DNA of 64,000 bases. Source: Chaenocephalus aceratus (Eukaryota; Chordata; Actinopteri; Perciformes; Channichthyidae). Within the stretch, counting starts at the first letter, position 1; each line of letters starts with the position of its first letter. The notes under the pieces are model-generated. The model saw only the letters and a list, made by a program, of their open reading frames with translations, did no database searches and was not told where the DNA came from. Shown here piece by piece: positions 31,986 to 46,573 of this stretch. The translations under genes and the position numbers were made by a program. The stretch covers positions 2,202,009-2,266,008 of the forward strand of contig CM043791.1 in the NCBI GenBank assembly GCA_023974075.1. The letters run 5' to 3'.

Positions 31986-33131
31986 AACAGAGCTCAGATG
32001 AGAGGGCTCTGATTAAAGTTTTAATCCTCTGTCAAACTGCATGTGTTCTGCTATATTTGATGAGAGATAAAATGATTTTCTGCCACAGGAGTTTGACAGA
32101 GAATAACTGAAAGTACACAGTAAACTTCATAAGTAGCCTACTTGTGGTAGAAGTCCAACTAGTACTGAGTCCAACAGTAAATTACTTCATTGTATTTGTG
32201 GTAGTTGTCTAGCTGAGTCCAACTCTGTGTAGACGGAACATCCAGTATTTCGGAGGGGCCCTAACGGGACCCTCCTCTTGAAAGAAAGGGATATAAGATA
32301 AAAGAACTGTAGGAAACAGTTCTGAACTGTTTCCGCCAGTTCTTTAAGTTTGTCGTCCGCGAACAGCTTCTCTTTAGCTTTTGGCGGAAGGCGGCGACTC
32401 AAACAAACAAATCGTTTTGTGGGAGGAATCCGTTAGCGCTAGCTAGCACCACAATGATCACAATGATCTCCGGTAGATACCCACCGGTGCGCGAGCTCGC
32501 GCACACACACAAAATGGCTCGGGCCACCGCCACACAAACACAGAGCAGAGCTTGAATGAAACACAGAGACCCAGAAGTAAGCTACTTGTACTCACAACGC
32601 CTATTATGTGCAGAATCCCTCTCGCTTTCAGGTGGTTTTGATTGAGTGGACGTTTAAGGACTAAAAAACGATAATTTTTTTCACTTTGCTGTTAGCAAAT
32701 CATTTGGCGCTCTAGCTAACAGGAAGTCACTTACGTGTCACAAAGTAATTTAGCCTATGGGTAGGTCAAAAATCGAATGGGTGCTGGCCATTGGCCTAAT
32801 CATATCACCTGTGTTGGCTTTATGTTTTTGGTCAAACATTTGTTTGTTTCACATGCATTGATGTAATCAGTAATTTTTCTAATTTAATTTAATAAAAATA
32901 ATAATAATAATTTTCGGGGGGAAAAAACATACTTCTTGGGGGTGCTTAGGGGGTGCTTTGGCAATCCTGGGGGGGGGGGGGGGGTGCTTCAGCCCCCCCT
33001 GGCGCCGCCCTGTGTGTGACCATTAGAGAGTTTACACAGGGCAGTGAATGTGACATGCGTTCTTTAGGAAGCTGGTGCCACTATCTGTCTCAGTGAACAC
33101 AGAGAATAAAATCACAAGTGTGCATCACACA

Positions 33132-33299
33132 CAGGGCCGTCCCTGGCCAACTTGGGGCCCCAAGCGACATTGTGAGATGAGGCCCCTCTTAAATCTGTAT
33201 TCATTCGTGCACGGAGAACTGCGCACAAGCCGAGGCCCCCTGCGCAATGTGAGGCCCCATGCAGCCTGCATGGTCGGCCTGTAGGGAGGGACGGCCCTG
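33132..33299. mobile_element. hAT MITE, 168 bp
   Basis: Perfect inverted ends CAGGGCCGTCCCT and AGGGACGGCCCTG, with exact 8-bp duplication ATCACACA (33124-33131, 33300-33307). Interior rich in GAGGCCCC. Non-coding. Confidence 0.93.
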
Positions 33300-33307
33300 A
33301 TCACACA

Positions 33308-33732
33308 CCACCATAAGTACTGACAGTAAAGGAAAACTCAGTTTGGCGACACACTGCTTTACTACGGAGCAGCATTTGAAAATGTAGCTAACATTTTTTT
33401 AAAGGTCTTTACCGTGCACAAACTCTTCTGACGTCATCGGGGGCGTCGCCCACGTTTACTCACATTGCCCAGACACTTTGCTAATGTTTACCAGTTTTAC
33501 AGTCACGATAGTTTGGTGCTATGGTTAAAATGTATTTTAAATTGCATGCACAATACAAGTAATGTTTAATAAAAGGACACATTTTGAGTTAAAAAAAAGC
33601 ATTAGTAATTTCTTGTAGAATTTAAAAACACAAAGTAATATTTACAGGATCAAAAAGGTCTCAAAATGTTGATATGGTCTGCCTTAGTTTACACACTTTG
33701 CCAATAAACTGATCATGCATGTACAATAGGAT
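33308..33732. other. Intergenic DNA, nothing assigned
   Basis: No gene or terminus recognised between two hAT elements. Confidence 0.5.
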
Positions 33733-34348
33733 GCTGCCATCATGGCCGTATCCACCATTGAGGTCCCCGAGGTCCGAACCTTGGTAATTTTTCCCGAGCT
33801 GTGTCTAACAAAACTTGTGAAATAACTGCACTAAACGGGGTTCTTTGTAGTACTTCCATTTACTGACGACGGGGGCGCTGCATAACTACGTAGCTTCTGT
33901 TAAAGCAAACAGAAGAAGACGACATGTATCAACAAACCACCGCAGCCCGGACTTGAACCAGAGCAGCGAAGGAGTGATGAGGTGTCTAGAGATCTGAGTC
34001 CAGCGGGCTGCTTGTGTTTCTGTTCATCAGGACATTATGACCAGCAGATCCTGTGTGGACGCTCTATGTTAGTCAGTGGACGTCCGACAACAACAACACC
34101 AACTTATATTGCAGTTATAGGCTATACTTTGATTTAAATTGCATGAATAAACTAGCTAGAGAGCTAAAGTTAATTACATTCATCCAATGTCAGAAGGATT
34201 ACCTTTTAACAAACGTTTTAATACTTTTCTTTCATTTCAATTTGAGTAAAACATTGAAGATATAACATTGTATTGTTTTCTTTTTACACTGACTGAGATA
34301 TAATGAAAAGACTACGTCAGTCAAAGCTCAGCTTTGGTAAGGAAGAGA

Positions 34349-34516
<168 letters not shown>

Positions 34517-34567
34517 TAAGTCAGGGAGGAACTGCAGGTACAGTCGGACAGAAGAATGTAGGCTTAA

Positions 34568-35944
34568 AGACCCCGTGAAGTGTGTGCCTGTGCATGATCT
34601 GTTATGCTAATACATATAGTAATGACCAAAATTGTCCATTGAAACCCATATCAAAAGATGTTGGAATAGCAACTAATTTGTTGAGTTTTGAATTTGCTGC
34701 CGTGAAATCCGCAGTTGACCTCCGCCTTCGTGGGCGTGGCTTGCGATCTACTGCGTGACGTCACGAGATGGTCGCCTCCGAAGTGTTTGCATTCATCACA
34801 GTGTATTGTTTCTCTGTTTCAAAGTCGAATTTATCAAAGTTTTTGAGCGAGTATTTTACTGGAAAGTGTGTCGGAGTCGACTGGAAGTGATTGCCAATCG
34901 AGAAAACCTGACAATGGAGGCGACAGTGAAGAAAAAGGGAGGAAAAACACACGGGAAGCGATGCATTGCCGCTGGCTGTAGTAATGTCAAGTCTGCCGAA
35001 GTGGCGATGTTTCTGTTCCCAAAAGATGAAGGTGAGTCTGGCTGGTGTCATTGTTTCGTAGATTCGTTGATTGTTCATGACAAATAAAGGCCACTGGTCG
35101 ATTCGAGAGAGAGAGAAAGAGAGACTGAGAGAGTTACAGGGTTGTTGTTAGCATCTAGTGCTAGCTCGGAGCTAACGGAGATTAGCTGTTTCAAGAGGGA
35201 GAGTCCTCTCCTGTTGGACTGAGAGAGATAATGTCAGGTCAGGGAGGTAAAGGACTCTGAGTGATTAGATTGTAAACTGTAGCCTAAGTTATCTCAGTTG
35301 GTTTGGTCATCTATGTAAACAAATATTTCCATCTATGTTAGTTGTATAAAATAGGTTAAGAAATCCTTCCAATGTTTTTTGATTATTGAAATATATGTTT
35401 GATATGAGTGTTGAGAGCTGTATCCATAAATCTCTTAATGTTGCCCTCAAAGTGCACCAGATTGATGCCTTTAACTTCAATTTAAAGAAAAACATCTTCC
35501 CGGGTGAGGGTGTGAGGTCATCACAAATAAAACAGGTTCACATGGATAGGATACTAGATAAGTGTGCACACTCATTATGTACATTACACATTTTTCTTGG
35601 ATTTGTTAACACTATAGTCCCTAATATATTTGTAGAAAGGCAGGAAATGGAATTAAATCGAGAAAAACTGTCAAAATCAATCATTTCTCTCACACTTGTA
35701 TCACTTTCCAAAGTCTCCGCCATGTTTACAATCACAACTGGGCCCATCTTGTGACGTCACCGCCGCTATCGTCTGCAACTTCCGGTAGGCTCAGACGGCC
35801 GTTATTATTAAAAAATATTTTTTAATTTTTCATAATGAATTAATCAATAATTAAAATTATTTTAGCCATGAACAGGCACAATGATATGTAAGGAATGAAA
35901 CTGCCATTTCATTTTGGCGCAAAAAAATGCACTTCACTGGCACT
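34568..35944 (+). mobile_element. TTAA-target element with THAP exon (Kolobok-like)
   Basis: Inverted ends AGACCCCGTGAAGTG and CACTTCACTGGCACT, TTAA duplicated at 34564-34567 and 35945-35948. A first coding exon with a THAP start and a splice donor survives near the left end. THAP plus TTAA favours Kolobok over P (8-bp duplications) or piggyBac (no THAP). Middle part 35330-35640 is a shared hAT-derived segment. No catalytic domain left. Confidence 0.82.
34914..35031 (+). pseudogene. THAP-domain first exon with splice donor
   Basis: ATG at 34914 opens MEATVKKKGGKTHG, followed by KRCIAAGCSNVKS and MFLFPKDEG, the first half of a C2CH THAP zinc finger (Cys-x4-Cys pair, then the F-P motif). AAG followed by GTGAGT at 35032-35037 is a consensus donor exactly where THAP genes often break. 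The second half (Trp, CxxH, AVPTLF) is not found downstream, so the gene is a remnant of a transposase. Confidence 0.7.
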
Positions 35945-36651
35945 TTAATAACCCCATCTATTTATCTATCTATTTATCTATAACAATAGGCATAATTTTA
36001 AAACAACATACATCTATTGCAGTTATGTCATAATAACATACAATTGTATAAAACACCGTTTGCTTACATCTTTGTTCTCTTTTGAGAATCAAACAAAACA
36101 GATTTAAATGAAAAAAATAATGCAAACAAACAAGTGAAATGAACTAAATGGCTGAATTGCTTTTAATTCACTGGCAGGAGCGACAAGTGAGGAGGAGACA
36201 AGTGTCGAGGAGACAAGTGAGGAGGAGCAAACAGTTAAAAACGAGGGAGAGGTTGAACAAAGAGAAAGAGAAGAGGACAGAGAGAGTAATGAACAGGAAG
36301 AAGACAGAGAGACTAAAGAAGGTGGAAGAGGGCTGCAGGTTATGGAAAGGAGAGAGACATGGAAAGTGAATGTTGACAATGTGTTGTAATCATTTTAGCC
36401 TCTTCTGCATGTCCAGATCGTAACAATCAACTGATTCTTATGCATTACACTTTCAAAAATAATTGATGCTGACATTGTCAGCCCACTGACATGATTTGAA
36501 ATCAATATATTATCCAATTTGTGACCCCCCACAGGACTGAAAAAGCACCTATCATGAAAATCCCAAAAATCTCGGGGGGTATCGCCCGAACCCCCCTAGC
36601 ATGTTTGGACCTCTGTATTTAGGAAATCCTGGATACGGCCCTGGCTGCCAT

Positions 36652-38785
<2,134 letters not shown>

Positions 38786-38789
38786 AAAA

Positions 38790-39672
38790 ACACATTACAT
38801 TACATTGCATTTAGCTGACGCTTTTATCCAAAGCGACTTACAATAAGTACATTCGACCAGGAAGACACAACCTTGAAGAAAACAGAATCATAAAGTACAT
38901 CAGGTTTCATAGAGCCAAACATTTCAAGTGCTACTCAACTGGCTTTAGGTAAGCCAGTCCTTTATTAGTATATAAGTGCTTTGTTAGCAGTTCTTTGTTA
39001 ATAGTTCTATCGCTCGAAGTGGAGTCGAAAGAGATGAGTTTTCAGTCTGCGCCGGAAGGTGTGTAAGCTTTCTGCTGTCCTGATGTCAATGGGGAGCTCA
39101 TTCCACCATCTTGGAGCCAGGATAGCAAACCCACGTGTTTCTGCTGATGGGAACTTGGGTCCCCCTCGCAGCGAGGGTGCAGCGAGCCGTTTGGCTGATG
39201 CAGAGCGGAGTGCACGCGCTCGGGTGTACGGTTTAACCATGTCCTGGATGTAGGAAGCGCCAGATCCATTCGCAGCATGGTACGCAAGTACCAGTGTCTT
39301 GAAGTGGATTCTAGCAGTTACCGGAAGCCAGTGGAGGGAGCGGAGGAGCGGCGTGGTGTGGGAGAATGCAGGAAGATTGAAGACCAGACGAGCCGCTGCA
39401 TTCTGGATGAGCTGCAGAGGTCGGATGGCACATGCAGGTAGACCAGCCAGGAGGGAGTTGCAGTAGTCTAGGCGTGAGGTGACGAGAGCCTGGACCAGAA
39501 CCTGCGTGGCTTTCTGGGTCAGCTGGGGACGCATCCTCCTGATGTTGTAAAGCGTGTATCTGCAGCAGCGGGTTGTAGCAGCGATGTTTGCAGTGAAGGA
39601 CAGTTTGTTATCTAGGGTCACACCCAGATTCCTTACATATCTATGTATTTTTAAGCTAAAGGTGATGCACAA
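38790..39672 (-). pseudogene. L2-type LINE, 5'-truncated RT C terminus and 3' tail
   Basis: The minus-strand frame 39672-39007 encodes the end of an L2-clade reverse transcriptase: NLGVTLDNKLSF, SRLDYCNSLLAGLP, LQLIQNAAARLVF, LHWLPVTARIHFK, and a C-terminal FRRRLKTHLF. The polymerase catalytic box lies upstream of the truncation. Past the stop, the 3' end contains GTCGCTTTGGATAAAAGCG and an AATGTAATG repeat tail, the well-known fish L2 terminus, also borrowed by SINEs. Frame still open, so a fairly young insertion. Confidence 0.9.
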
Positions 39673-40607
39673 TATAAACTGTATACTGTTATCTTTTCAA
39701 AGACATGTTACATTTCAAAAGCATATATTGCTATGTTTAGGACAAACAATTAAAGACTGCTTTAATTGAACAAATTCTGCAATATAAAAGTGGCAGATTT
39801 GCTTTATTGAACAGACCAGACCTAGGCTGCATACCAACACAATTAGGTTCACATCTTACTATGTTGGCCTGAAGAGCTGAAGCATTCATACACAATGGAT
39901 AACAACGGTGTTGTCTCATTCTATATCCTGTGAGAAAATGATATACATTTAGCATTACAAACTCGACATACTATTCCTAGCCTGAGGAAGATATGAATAA
40001 TCAACAGATTTGAATGGAATCTCTAACATTTTCATGTAGAATAAAGACAAAAGAGTGATTATACAAATTACATTTATTGAAATTTGAACCAGAAGATGAA
40101 GTCTCAAAGAATGTTTTAAATAAAAGGACATAAAACAAAAAGGTGGATAATAATAACATCTATTAAATGTATATGTAAAGCCATTTGGTCAAATGAAATG
40201 ACACTGAGCCAGTGATAACAGCAACGCCAGCGTGGATGGAGCTGGTGCAGGTCTTTCTTCATGCCCCCCCCTCCGTGCTGTCCCCTCAGAGGAAGTGGGA
40301 ACACGGGATAAGACTCTGGACGCCACGCTGTCTCAATGATCCACACTGTTAATATGAGAGGAAAATAAATGTTTTAGGAAATTAAAAATATGAAGTTAAC
40401 AAATAAAACACAGCTCAGGGGCATCATGAACGGTAGGTTTTCCTACAAAGTTAATTCAGCCTCCATTGATTTTCATATCAAATTAGCGTGTTAATAAAAT
40501 AAGCTATCATGGCTTTTACTCGCATATCTAAACAGAATCATGAAAGCCTGTTGGTAGAGTCAACTTATAATTTTATTTTTGAAATTAAATTTATTTTGCT
40601 TGATTCA
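39673..40607. other. Intergenic DNA, nothing assigned
   Basis: AT-rich, no gene or repeat terminus recognised. Confidence 0.5.
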
Positions 40608-40615
40608 GTTTTTTT

Positions 40616-41553
40616 TAGGGCTGTCAAACGATTAAAATTTTTAATCAGATTAATCACAGTTTAAAAATTAATTAATCATGATTAATCACCATTCGAACTA
40701 TGTCCAAAATATGCCATTTATTTATGTATATTGTTGTGGGAATGGAAAGATAAATGAAAGAAGGCGGATATATCCATTTAACATACAGTATCTATGTTTA
40801 TTATAACATTTTTCTGCGTGTCAAAATGAAAGACAACCCACACACCTATCAATCATCAAACCGTGGGGTCTTAATTCATTACGTGTTGATTTCTATCAAC
40901 GGGGGAGTACTTCAGGAAAGTCGACAGGGGGGGGCTAGTGGAGTACTTCGTGACCACAAAGTGTGGACGTTGTGATCAGCTCACAATTCCGTTGTACAGA
41001 CCGATGTTAACAGCAGCCCTGTCTGTGCACACGGAGACCGACTCTGTCGTCCGGTGATCTAACCGCCTTCTGGAAAAGCTTCACAAGTACGTCGGTACGC
41101 AAATGCGCTTTGTGACACAAGTGACGGTACGCATTTCAGATTACGCCATAACCTGTGTACCAGTTATGTGCACCCCTGGACTACAGCAAAGGTATTCTCC
41201 GTCGGGACTTCCTGCAACAACACCACGCCGTTATCAAAGATGTTCTATTGAGAAGACGATCACTACGTGACAAAAGTTTTCAAAACCGTGGCTACTGAAA
41301 TCAATCTTACTGCTGTCTGTACTCCGCGCGAGTTGGCGGACTTTATTTTGCTTACTTTAACATCATTGTTCATGGTGGGGCTAAGCCATTTCTTGGTATG
41401 GGTGTAGCCTACCCCAGCCATACCCTGGCGCTGCCACTGGTGGCACGTATGGGGCGGGCCATTCTGCACATGCGTTAAATGCGTTAAATATTTTAACGCA
41501 ATTAATTCAAAAAATTAATTACCGCCGTTAACGCGATAATTTTGACAGCACTA
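40616..41553. mobile_element. hAT element, 938 bp
   Basis: Ends TAGGGCTGTCAA and TTTGACAGCACTA form the inverted repeat common in fish genomes, with TTAATCA/TTAACGC-rich subterminal DNA. The duplicated octamer GTTTTTTT (40608-40615, 41554-41561) is exact but low complexity. No transposase frame. Confidence 0.85.
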
Positions 41554-41994
41554 GTTTTTTTTTCTCTTAAACTCTTAGTTTTGCTTGGTTCTGAGAAACT
41601 GTTTATTTATCTTTATGAAACAAAACTAATCCCATAAACGGTAGGCTTAACACTGGGGAACAGTATAAAAGAGGATGAGTTGTTCTTTAATTCAAGCAAG
41701 AGAGTAAAGTGTTTGGCAGGTAAAGCTTTGCTAATAAGGTAGTAAGGTTGGCCATAAAGGTCGGATTTATTTATTTGCAAAGTTTCTGAAGCTGCAGCTC
41801 GTAAGCATGGGTCTCGTAAGCATGGGTCGGCCACCATAGGCTGAGGTACTAGAGTTTAGAGAAATAGATTTAAGCATGTTGGAGCTTTTTGGTTTATGTT
41901 ATTTTATAATTAAGCATTGATTTGTCTAGCCGTTTTTGTTATAGTAAATTAATCATTATTTATCTTAATTATTTTAGTTGAAGTCATTCTTTAA

Positions 41995-43226
41995 AGTGGA
42001 CCTATCATGCTATATTTGAAATATATATTGTAGGGCCATACCTATATAAAACAGATCATGCATTTTAGCCATGCCTCATTTCGCTCGATGTGCTCTTTTC
42101 CAGCTCTGTTTTTGCAAGGGCTGATTCTGTGACGTAGCTTTAATGCAAATGAGCTGCAGCTGACCACGCCCCCCTTCAGAAGAGGGGGGCGTGGCACGGC
42201 CCCGGCACGAGCGTCATGTTACCATGCTTGCTGTGAATACGAGAGGACAATAACGGTCGTATCTGCTACAGTTCTCTATCAGATAGACGGTTCGGCCACA
42301 CGAGGCCGACACGGAAACGCAGAAAACGATAACGGGTCCCTAGATCTGCAAACAAAACGCTCTGGGGGGGCAAACGGCTCCGTGTTTACGCCTATACGAT
42401 CATGTCCTGATAACGATGACGCAATAGCCCCGCCTCTCCCACCTCTCCTGCTCAGAGATCAGCTGCTGGGCTGTCAGAAGAGGGGGAGGAAAAGAGAGGT
42501 TCCGTGTTTTATTCTTATATTCTTATATAGAGTCATTATCAACTTGTTTTAAAGCTCAATAAATAACAAAGAAGACCTCTGACCGGCACTTTTATAATTT
42601 TGTCCGGAAGATGTAAACTTTAACGGACACGTTGACCGGCGAAAAAAAATCTAACTGCACCTCTGCCGCACAGTCCGCTTGTCCCTTGGAAGAGGCGGAG
42701 CGGTGGGTGTTTTTCATCTGCTGGTGGACCACCGGAGAGCAGCAGGAGCAAACGCTTGCCTCGGGGAGGGAGAAAAAGAGCCAGAGCGTCCACAGCGGAG
42801 AATAAACAGAAGGGCAACCATGGCAACCATGCACGGGAAGTCTTTTGTGGCAGACTACAGCGCCACTTACAGGCCTGGCATATGTACTACAGCGTCTCCA
42901 GCGCTTTTGAGCGGTCTCGTGTGAACGGACACATTTCTGGTGCCTGTTGCGTGTGGACAGAAGACTTTTTTGATAACGATTACGGTCCGTTTGCAGGTGG
43001 AGCGTTGCCCCTATAGGCGGAGCGTCACCGCCCACTATTCCGGACTGACGTCAGATTGGATGGAAATCTGGATCAGCTCCGTTACAGCCCCGTTTTTTGG
43101 GGATTTGGGTATGGAGGAAAAGAGAGAGGGTTGTATTCTGACACTTGGTGAGTTCCCTGACACACCGGGGACACATATTCATGTATAAAAGACGTACAAA
43201 AGTGCATTTTGCATGATAGGTCCCCT
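41995..43226. mobile_element. TTAA-target element, 1232 bp
   Basis: Inverted ends AGTGGACCTATCATGC and GCATGATAGGTCCCCT, TTAA at 41991-41994 and 43227-43230. Just inside the left end is a G/C hairpin CCACGCCCCCC/GGGGGGCGTGG (about 42163-42193). The 42240-43020 section, with CGAGGCCGACACGG and GTGTGGACAG blocks, may be a further nested element. Overlapping frames on both strands (42592-43035) carry no known domain. Confidence 0.82.
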
Positions 43227-43230
43227 TTAA

Positions 43231-45048
43231 GGTTTTATTTTGAAGGAGGTTTTGTGCGCTGGGTTAGTTTGGCACCCCGGTGATAACTATATATTGGACA
43301 CCAGTTTTTTTATCAGGTGAAATAGCCAAGGGGAAAGGTGAAAATATTTGTGTATTATTGGAACACTACGATGAAAGGATATTCTGCCCGAACAATGGAA
43401 ATTATTTCCCTGCGTAAGATTCGCTTTCTAGTGCCCCAGCGGCAGTTTTAGTAAAGTTTTTCTATTTTATTTCTTTAGTTAGCTGTATGAAAGCAGGGTG
43501 CGGCTGTAATGGTGATGAAAGGAAAAGAAAGAACATATTTCAGACAATAAAGGGCTGATTTGGGTGTAAACGTTTTCACTTACCTTTCTTAATAAAGCAA
43601 CGTATCCTTCTTTAAATGGGCAGGGTCTTATTCTAAAAGGCTGATTTACTGCGCACTTCTTCTTTCTGCAACAATCTCTTCATCACAAACCTCCCATGGC
43701 CTTTTAACCAGGAGTTAATTAGTCTTTTCACTTTCCATGAATGACTTAATTGATTAACAAGAAATGTTAATGGAATATCTGTAAACAGCCTCTCATTTGC
43801 TTTCAGTATCCTCCACTTCAACTCCTCTCTCTCGCCTCTCACATTATATCCCCCACACAAGTTTTCCAACACATTAAGCTCAGATTTCAGCTCTGAAGGA
43901 AAGGAAAGGCTTGTTTAGAATTTCCCAGGGCATTTTAATTAAAACCCAAGAAAGGCGCCTGGATACTTATTGTGGCACTCTCTTTCTACCCCTCACGTTC
44001 TACTTTGGTCTTACCCCTCTTACACTCGCCATGCTCCTTCTCCTGAGCCACTTCTCCCGTCATCCTTTATTCAGAGTGGCAGAAGGAATGGCCCTATCCC
44101 TCCTTAAGGGATCCCTTGTGGCCTGACAGCTCTCACAATAAGAGCCATTAAGTACAATGAGAGAGAAAGACGGTGCTCTAATTTAAATCCCCTCCTCCTC
44201 TGCCTCTTAACATCATTATGGTATTAGTTGTGAGCAAGAGAGAAACACTGATAGAGAAGGGTGAGAAGAGAAAGAGATGGATGAATGAGGGACTTCAAAG
44301 TTGTGCAGCGGCAGCCCTTGAGAGGAATACTCAGCCTGTATGTATAGAGCTGTGAGGCTCTGTATGAAAACCTTCATCAAGCTGCAATCAAGAGGCAAAC
44401 AGAGAGGAGGGGGATAAAGCCATGTGTATTTCAGGGCAGGATGGACAGTGGAATTACTTTCTTTTTTAGCTTTTACATATCAAAGAAATAAAAGCTGCAC
44501 ATGAGAAACTTCAGAGGTTTGATTAGGTTAAATAAGTATGCACTCCTCGCAATTTTTTTAGGGAAAGGGTGATTATGTCAAATGCAATTGGTCATGCCCT
44601 AAATTCCCTTTTCTCTTTTTTTACGATTAGAAAAGCAACAATTATCTCAACACAAAAACATGTTAATGGATGGATAGAAAGACAGGGGTCGAGGGTTCCT
44701 TAGTAAATGATGGGAATAATAATGTGAGGAGAATGTAGCGCTTTAGGACATATGGTGGAGTGGAGCAGGCTGGAGGGCTTTTCATGATCTTTAGTCCATC
44801 ACAGGGATTAGAGCAGGCCACACACACCATACACACACCACTCTCTTATTCTATTTTACACACTCGGACATGCAGGTTCGCACACAAACTCTCTCAAACA
44901 CACACACACACACACTCACACACACATACACACACACACACACCAGTAATCAAACGTTTATTTTCCTATGGACACAAGATAGATACAGCCCAATAAAAAA
45001 GAAATCCAAAAAAATACGTTTTCAGGAGAAGCTGTATAAACAGTACAG
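43231..45048. other. Intergenic DNA with a short (CA)n tract
   Basis: No gene recognised. CA-rich tract at 44897-44943. Purine-rich GAGAGAAAGA stretches near 44160 and 44230. Confidence 0.55.
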
Positions 45049-45792
45049 TTGTGTGTTAGGAGTGTAACGGTTCACAGAAGTCACGGTTCGGTACGTACCT
45101 CGGTTTGGGGGTCACGGTTCGGTACAGGTTCTGTACAACAAGAAAAAGCAAAAAAAATCCCAAATGCATAATTCCAGGTTTGTTGTTATTTATTTTTGAA
45201 CAGTAGTGCAAGTTTCAGTTTAAAAATAAGGAACTCTGACATTTTGAATAATTAACTTTATTACACAGTTAAAAACAAAGCACAAACAGTACCACACACA
45301 CTCAGATGGCCATATTATCTATAATGGCTGATGTCAAACAAAAAGGTTCAATGAGCTGTAAAACTAAAAGAATGTCTTGAAAATATCACAAAATAAATAA
45401 TAAGATAGTGTTTGCAGGGCGCATTGCCGTTGATATATATGCCAATAGCTTCCGTTATTTATTTTGGTCTCACGGCTTTCATGTCTATTGCCTTCTTAAA
45501 AACAGCGGGGATCAGCTGTTGAACAGCTGTTGTCTTTTGCCGGGCTCCGGTGATTGGCAAATGTGGGTGATGCCTTCTGATATGATATAGCATGTTTGGC
45601 GTGTGTTCCCATTAGCATACCGCACCGCTGTCTAACAACGCCGACACACCATCCTCGTCCGATCCACCACTCGCACACTTCATCGTTATTGTAGTCCACA
45701 GGGAACCCGAAATGTTCCCACACAGCTGATTTAAAAGAAGCAGTTGGGTCTTCTAGCTCCTGTGTGTGTTGTATTCGTCGTGTGACTGCATG

Positions 45793-45893
45793 TGCCGAAC
45801 CGTGACGTCTGACCCGTGACATCCGAACCGTGACGTCCGAACCGTGACGTCCGAACCGTGACGTCCGAACCGTGACGTCCGAACCGTGACGGT
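45793..45893. repeat. 14-bp tandem repeat (GTCCGAACCGTGAC), about seven units
   Basis: Five or six perfect and a few degenerate units. Each junction makes TGACGTCC, close to a CRE/ATF site, so the array is a cluster of candidate bZIP sites. It lies subterminally in a hAT, where transposases commonly bind repeated short motifs. Confidence 0.9.
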
Positions 45894-46213
45894 TTGGGAC
45901 GAATACGGATACCGTTACACCCCTATGGAGTGGCGAAGTCACGCCCATCTACTTCCGGTCCATGGGACCTTATTTCGGAAAGATTATGTATTTAAGTCAA
46001 TGGAGAGAGAAAACGTATCTTTCGATCCCGTTTGAATTGTGCCATGAATTACACATATGATGTTTGTCAATCTTAAAAAATCATTTCCATGTCAAAAAAG
46101 TCACAGTTTGTCGTAAAACTGTTGAAATCTAGTATATATACTAGAAAGACTCCAAATCCCAGAGTCGCGTAAGTGATGTCACAATTGTTTTGCTCCACTA
46201 AGAGATAGCTAAG

Positions 46214-46254
46214 ATCAGCGCCATATAGATATAATCTATCTATATGGCGCTGAT
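46214..46254. repeat. Perfect 17-bp inverted repeat
   Basis: ATCAGCGCCATATAGAT (46214-46230) and its exact complement (46238-46254), 7-bp loop. 24 bp upstream of the THAP ATG. Confidence 0.93.
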
Positions 46255-46277
46255 TAAGATAAAATAACTTTAACAAG

Positions 46278-46573
46278 ATGCCTGTGTGCTTAGTACCAGG
46301 TTGTTATCATACCAGCAATGGGTCTTACTCGTTCTTTCGCTTCCCGTCTGATGAAAGGACTGTTGTATATATAAGACTGTGGACTACGACATTTAGGTTG
46401 ACCGTTTATTGAACACGTTGTTGCATACGCTTCCATGACAACACCACAACAACACAACTGTATCCGGTTCACACATCCCAAAACTCCCGGTGCCATCTTA
46501 AAGGCACAGTCACACCTGATGTGACACATACATAACAAGGACCAGGAGTGGCTGGATCAAGTTAGCTACCTAG
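46278..46573 (+). pseudogene. THAP-domain exon interrupted by a solo LTR
   Basis: ATG at 46278 opens MPVCLVPGCYHTSNGSYSFF then RFPSDER, an excellent THAP start: Cys-x4-Cys, then the FxFP motif. At 46361 a 177-bp LTR intervenes. After it (from 46543) the codons continue in the right phase into a stretch reading RSGWIKL, the expected THAP tryptophan region, if the insert and one target copy are removed. A stop follows soon after (about 46571) and no catalytic domain is present. A THAP finger would bind the element's ends. Confidence 0.75.
46361..46537. mobile_element. Solo LTR (177 bp) inside a THAP exon
   Basis: Begins TGTTGTATATA and ends ACATACATAACA; 5-bp duplication AGGAC at 46356-46360 and 46538-46542. 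No internal region, so it is a solo LTR left by recombination, or a very short LTR-derived element. TATATATAAG near the start could be its TATA box. Confidence 0.82.

Larger units (their letters stand above)
30427..33012. mobile_element. hAT element containing a Harbinger-like element
   Basis: Ends CAGTGGCGGCGCCAG and CTGGCGCCGCCCTG pair as inverted repeats, with GGGGGTGCT subterminal repeats on both sides. The 8-bp duplication TGTGTGAC is exact (30419-30426, 33013-33020). It contains the element at 30608-31228 and three imperfect ~100-bp repeats (31690-31985). No transposase recognised. Confidence 0.9.

Noticed and set aside
42592..43035. 147-residue minus-strand ORF in the TTAA element
   Set aside because: No domain seen, overlapping frames on both strands are equally open, and the region looks like a nested non-coding repeat.
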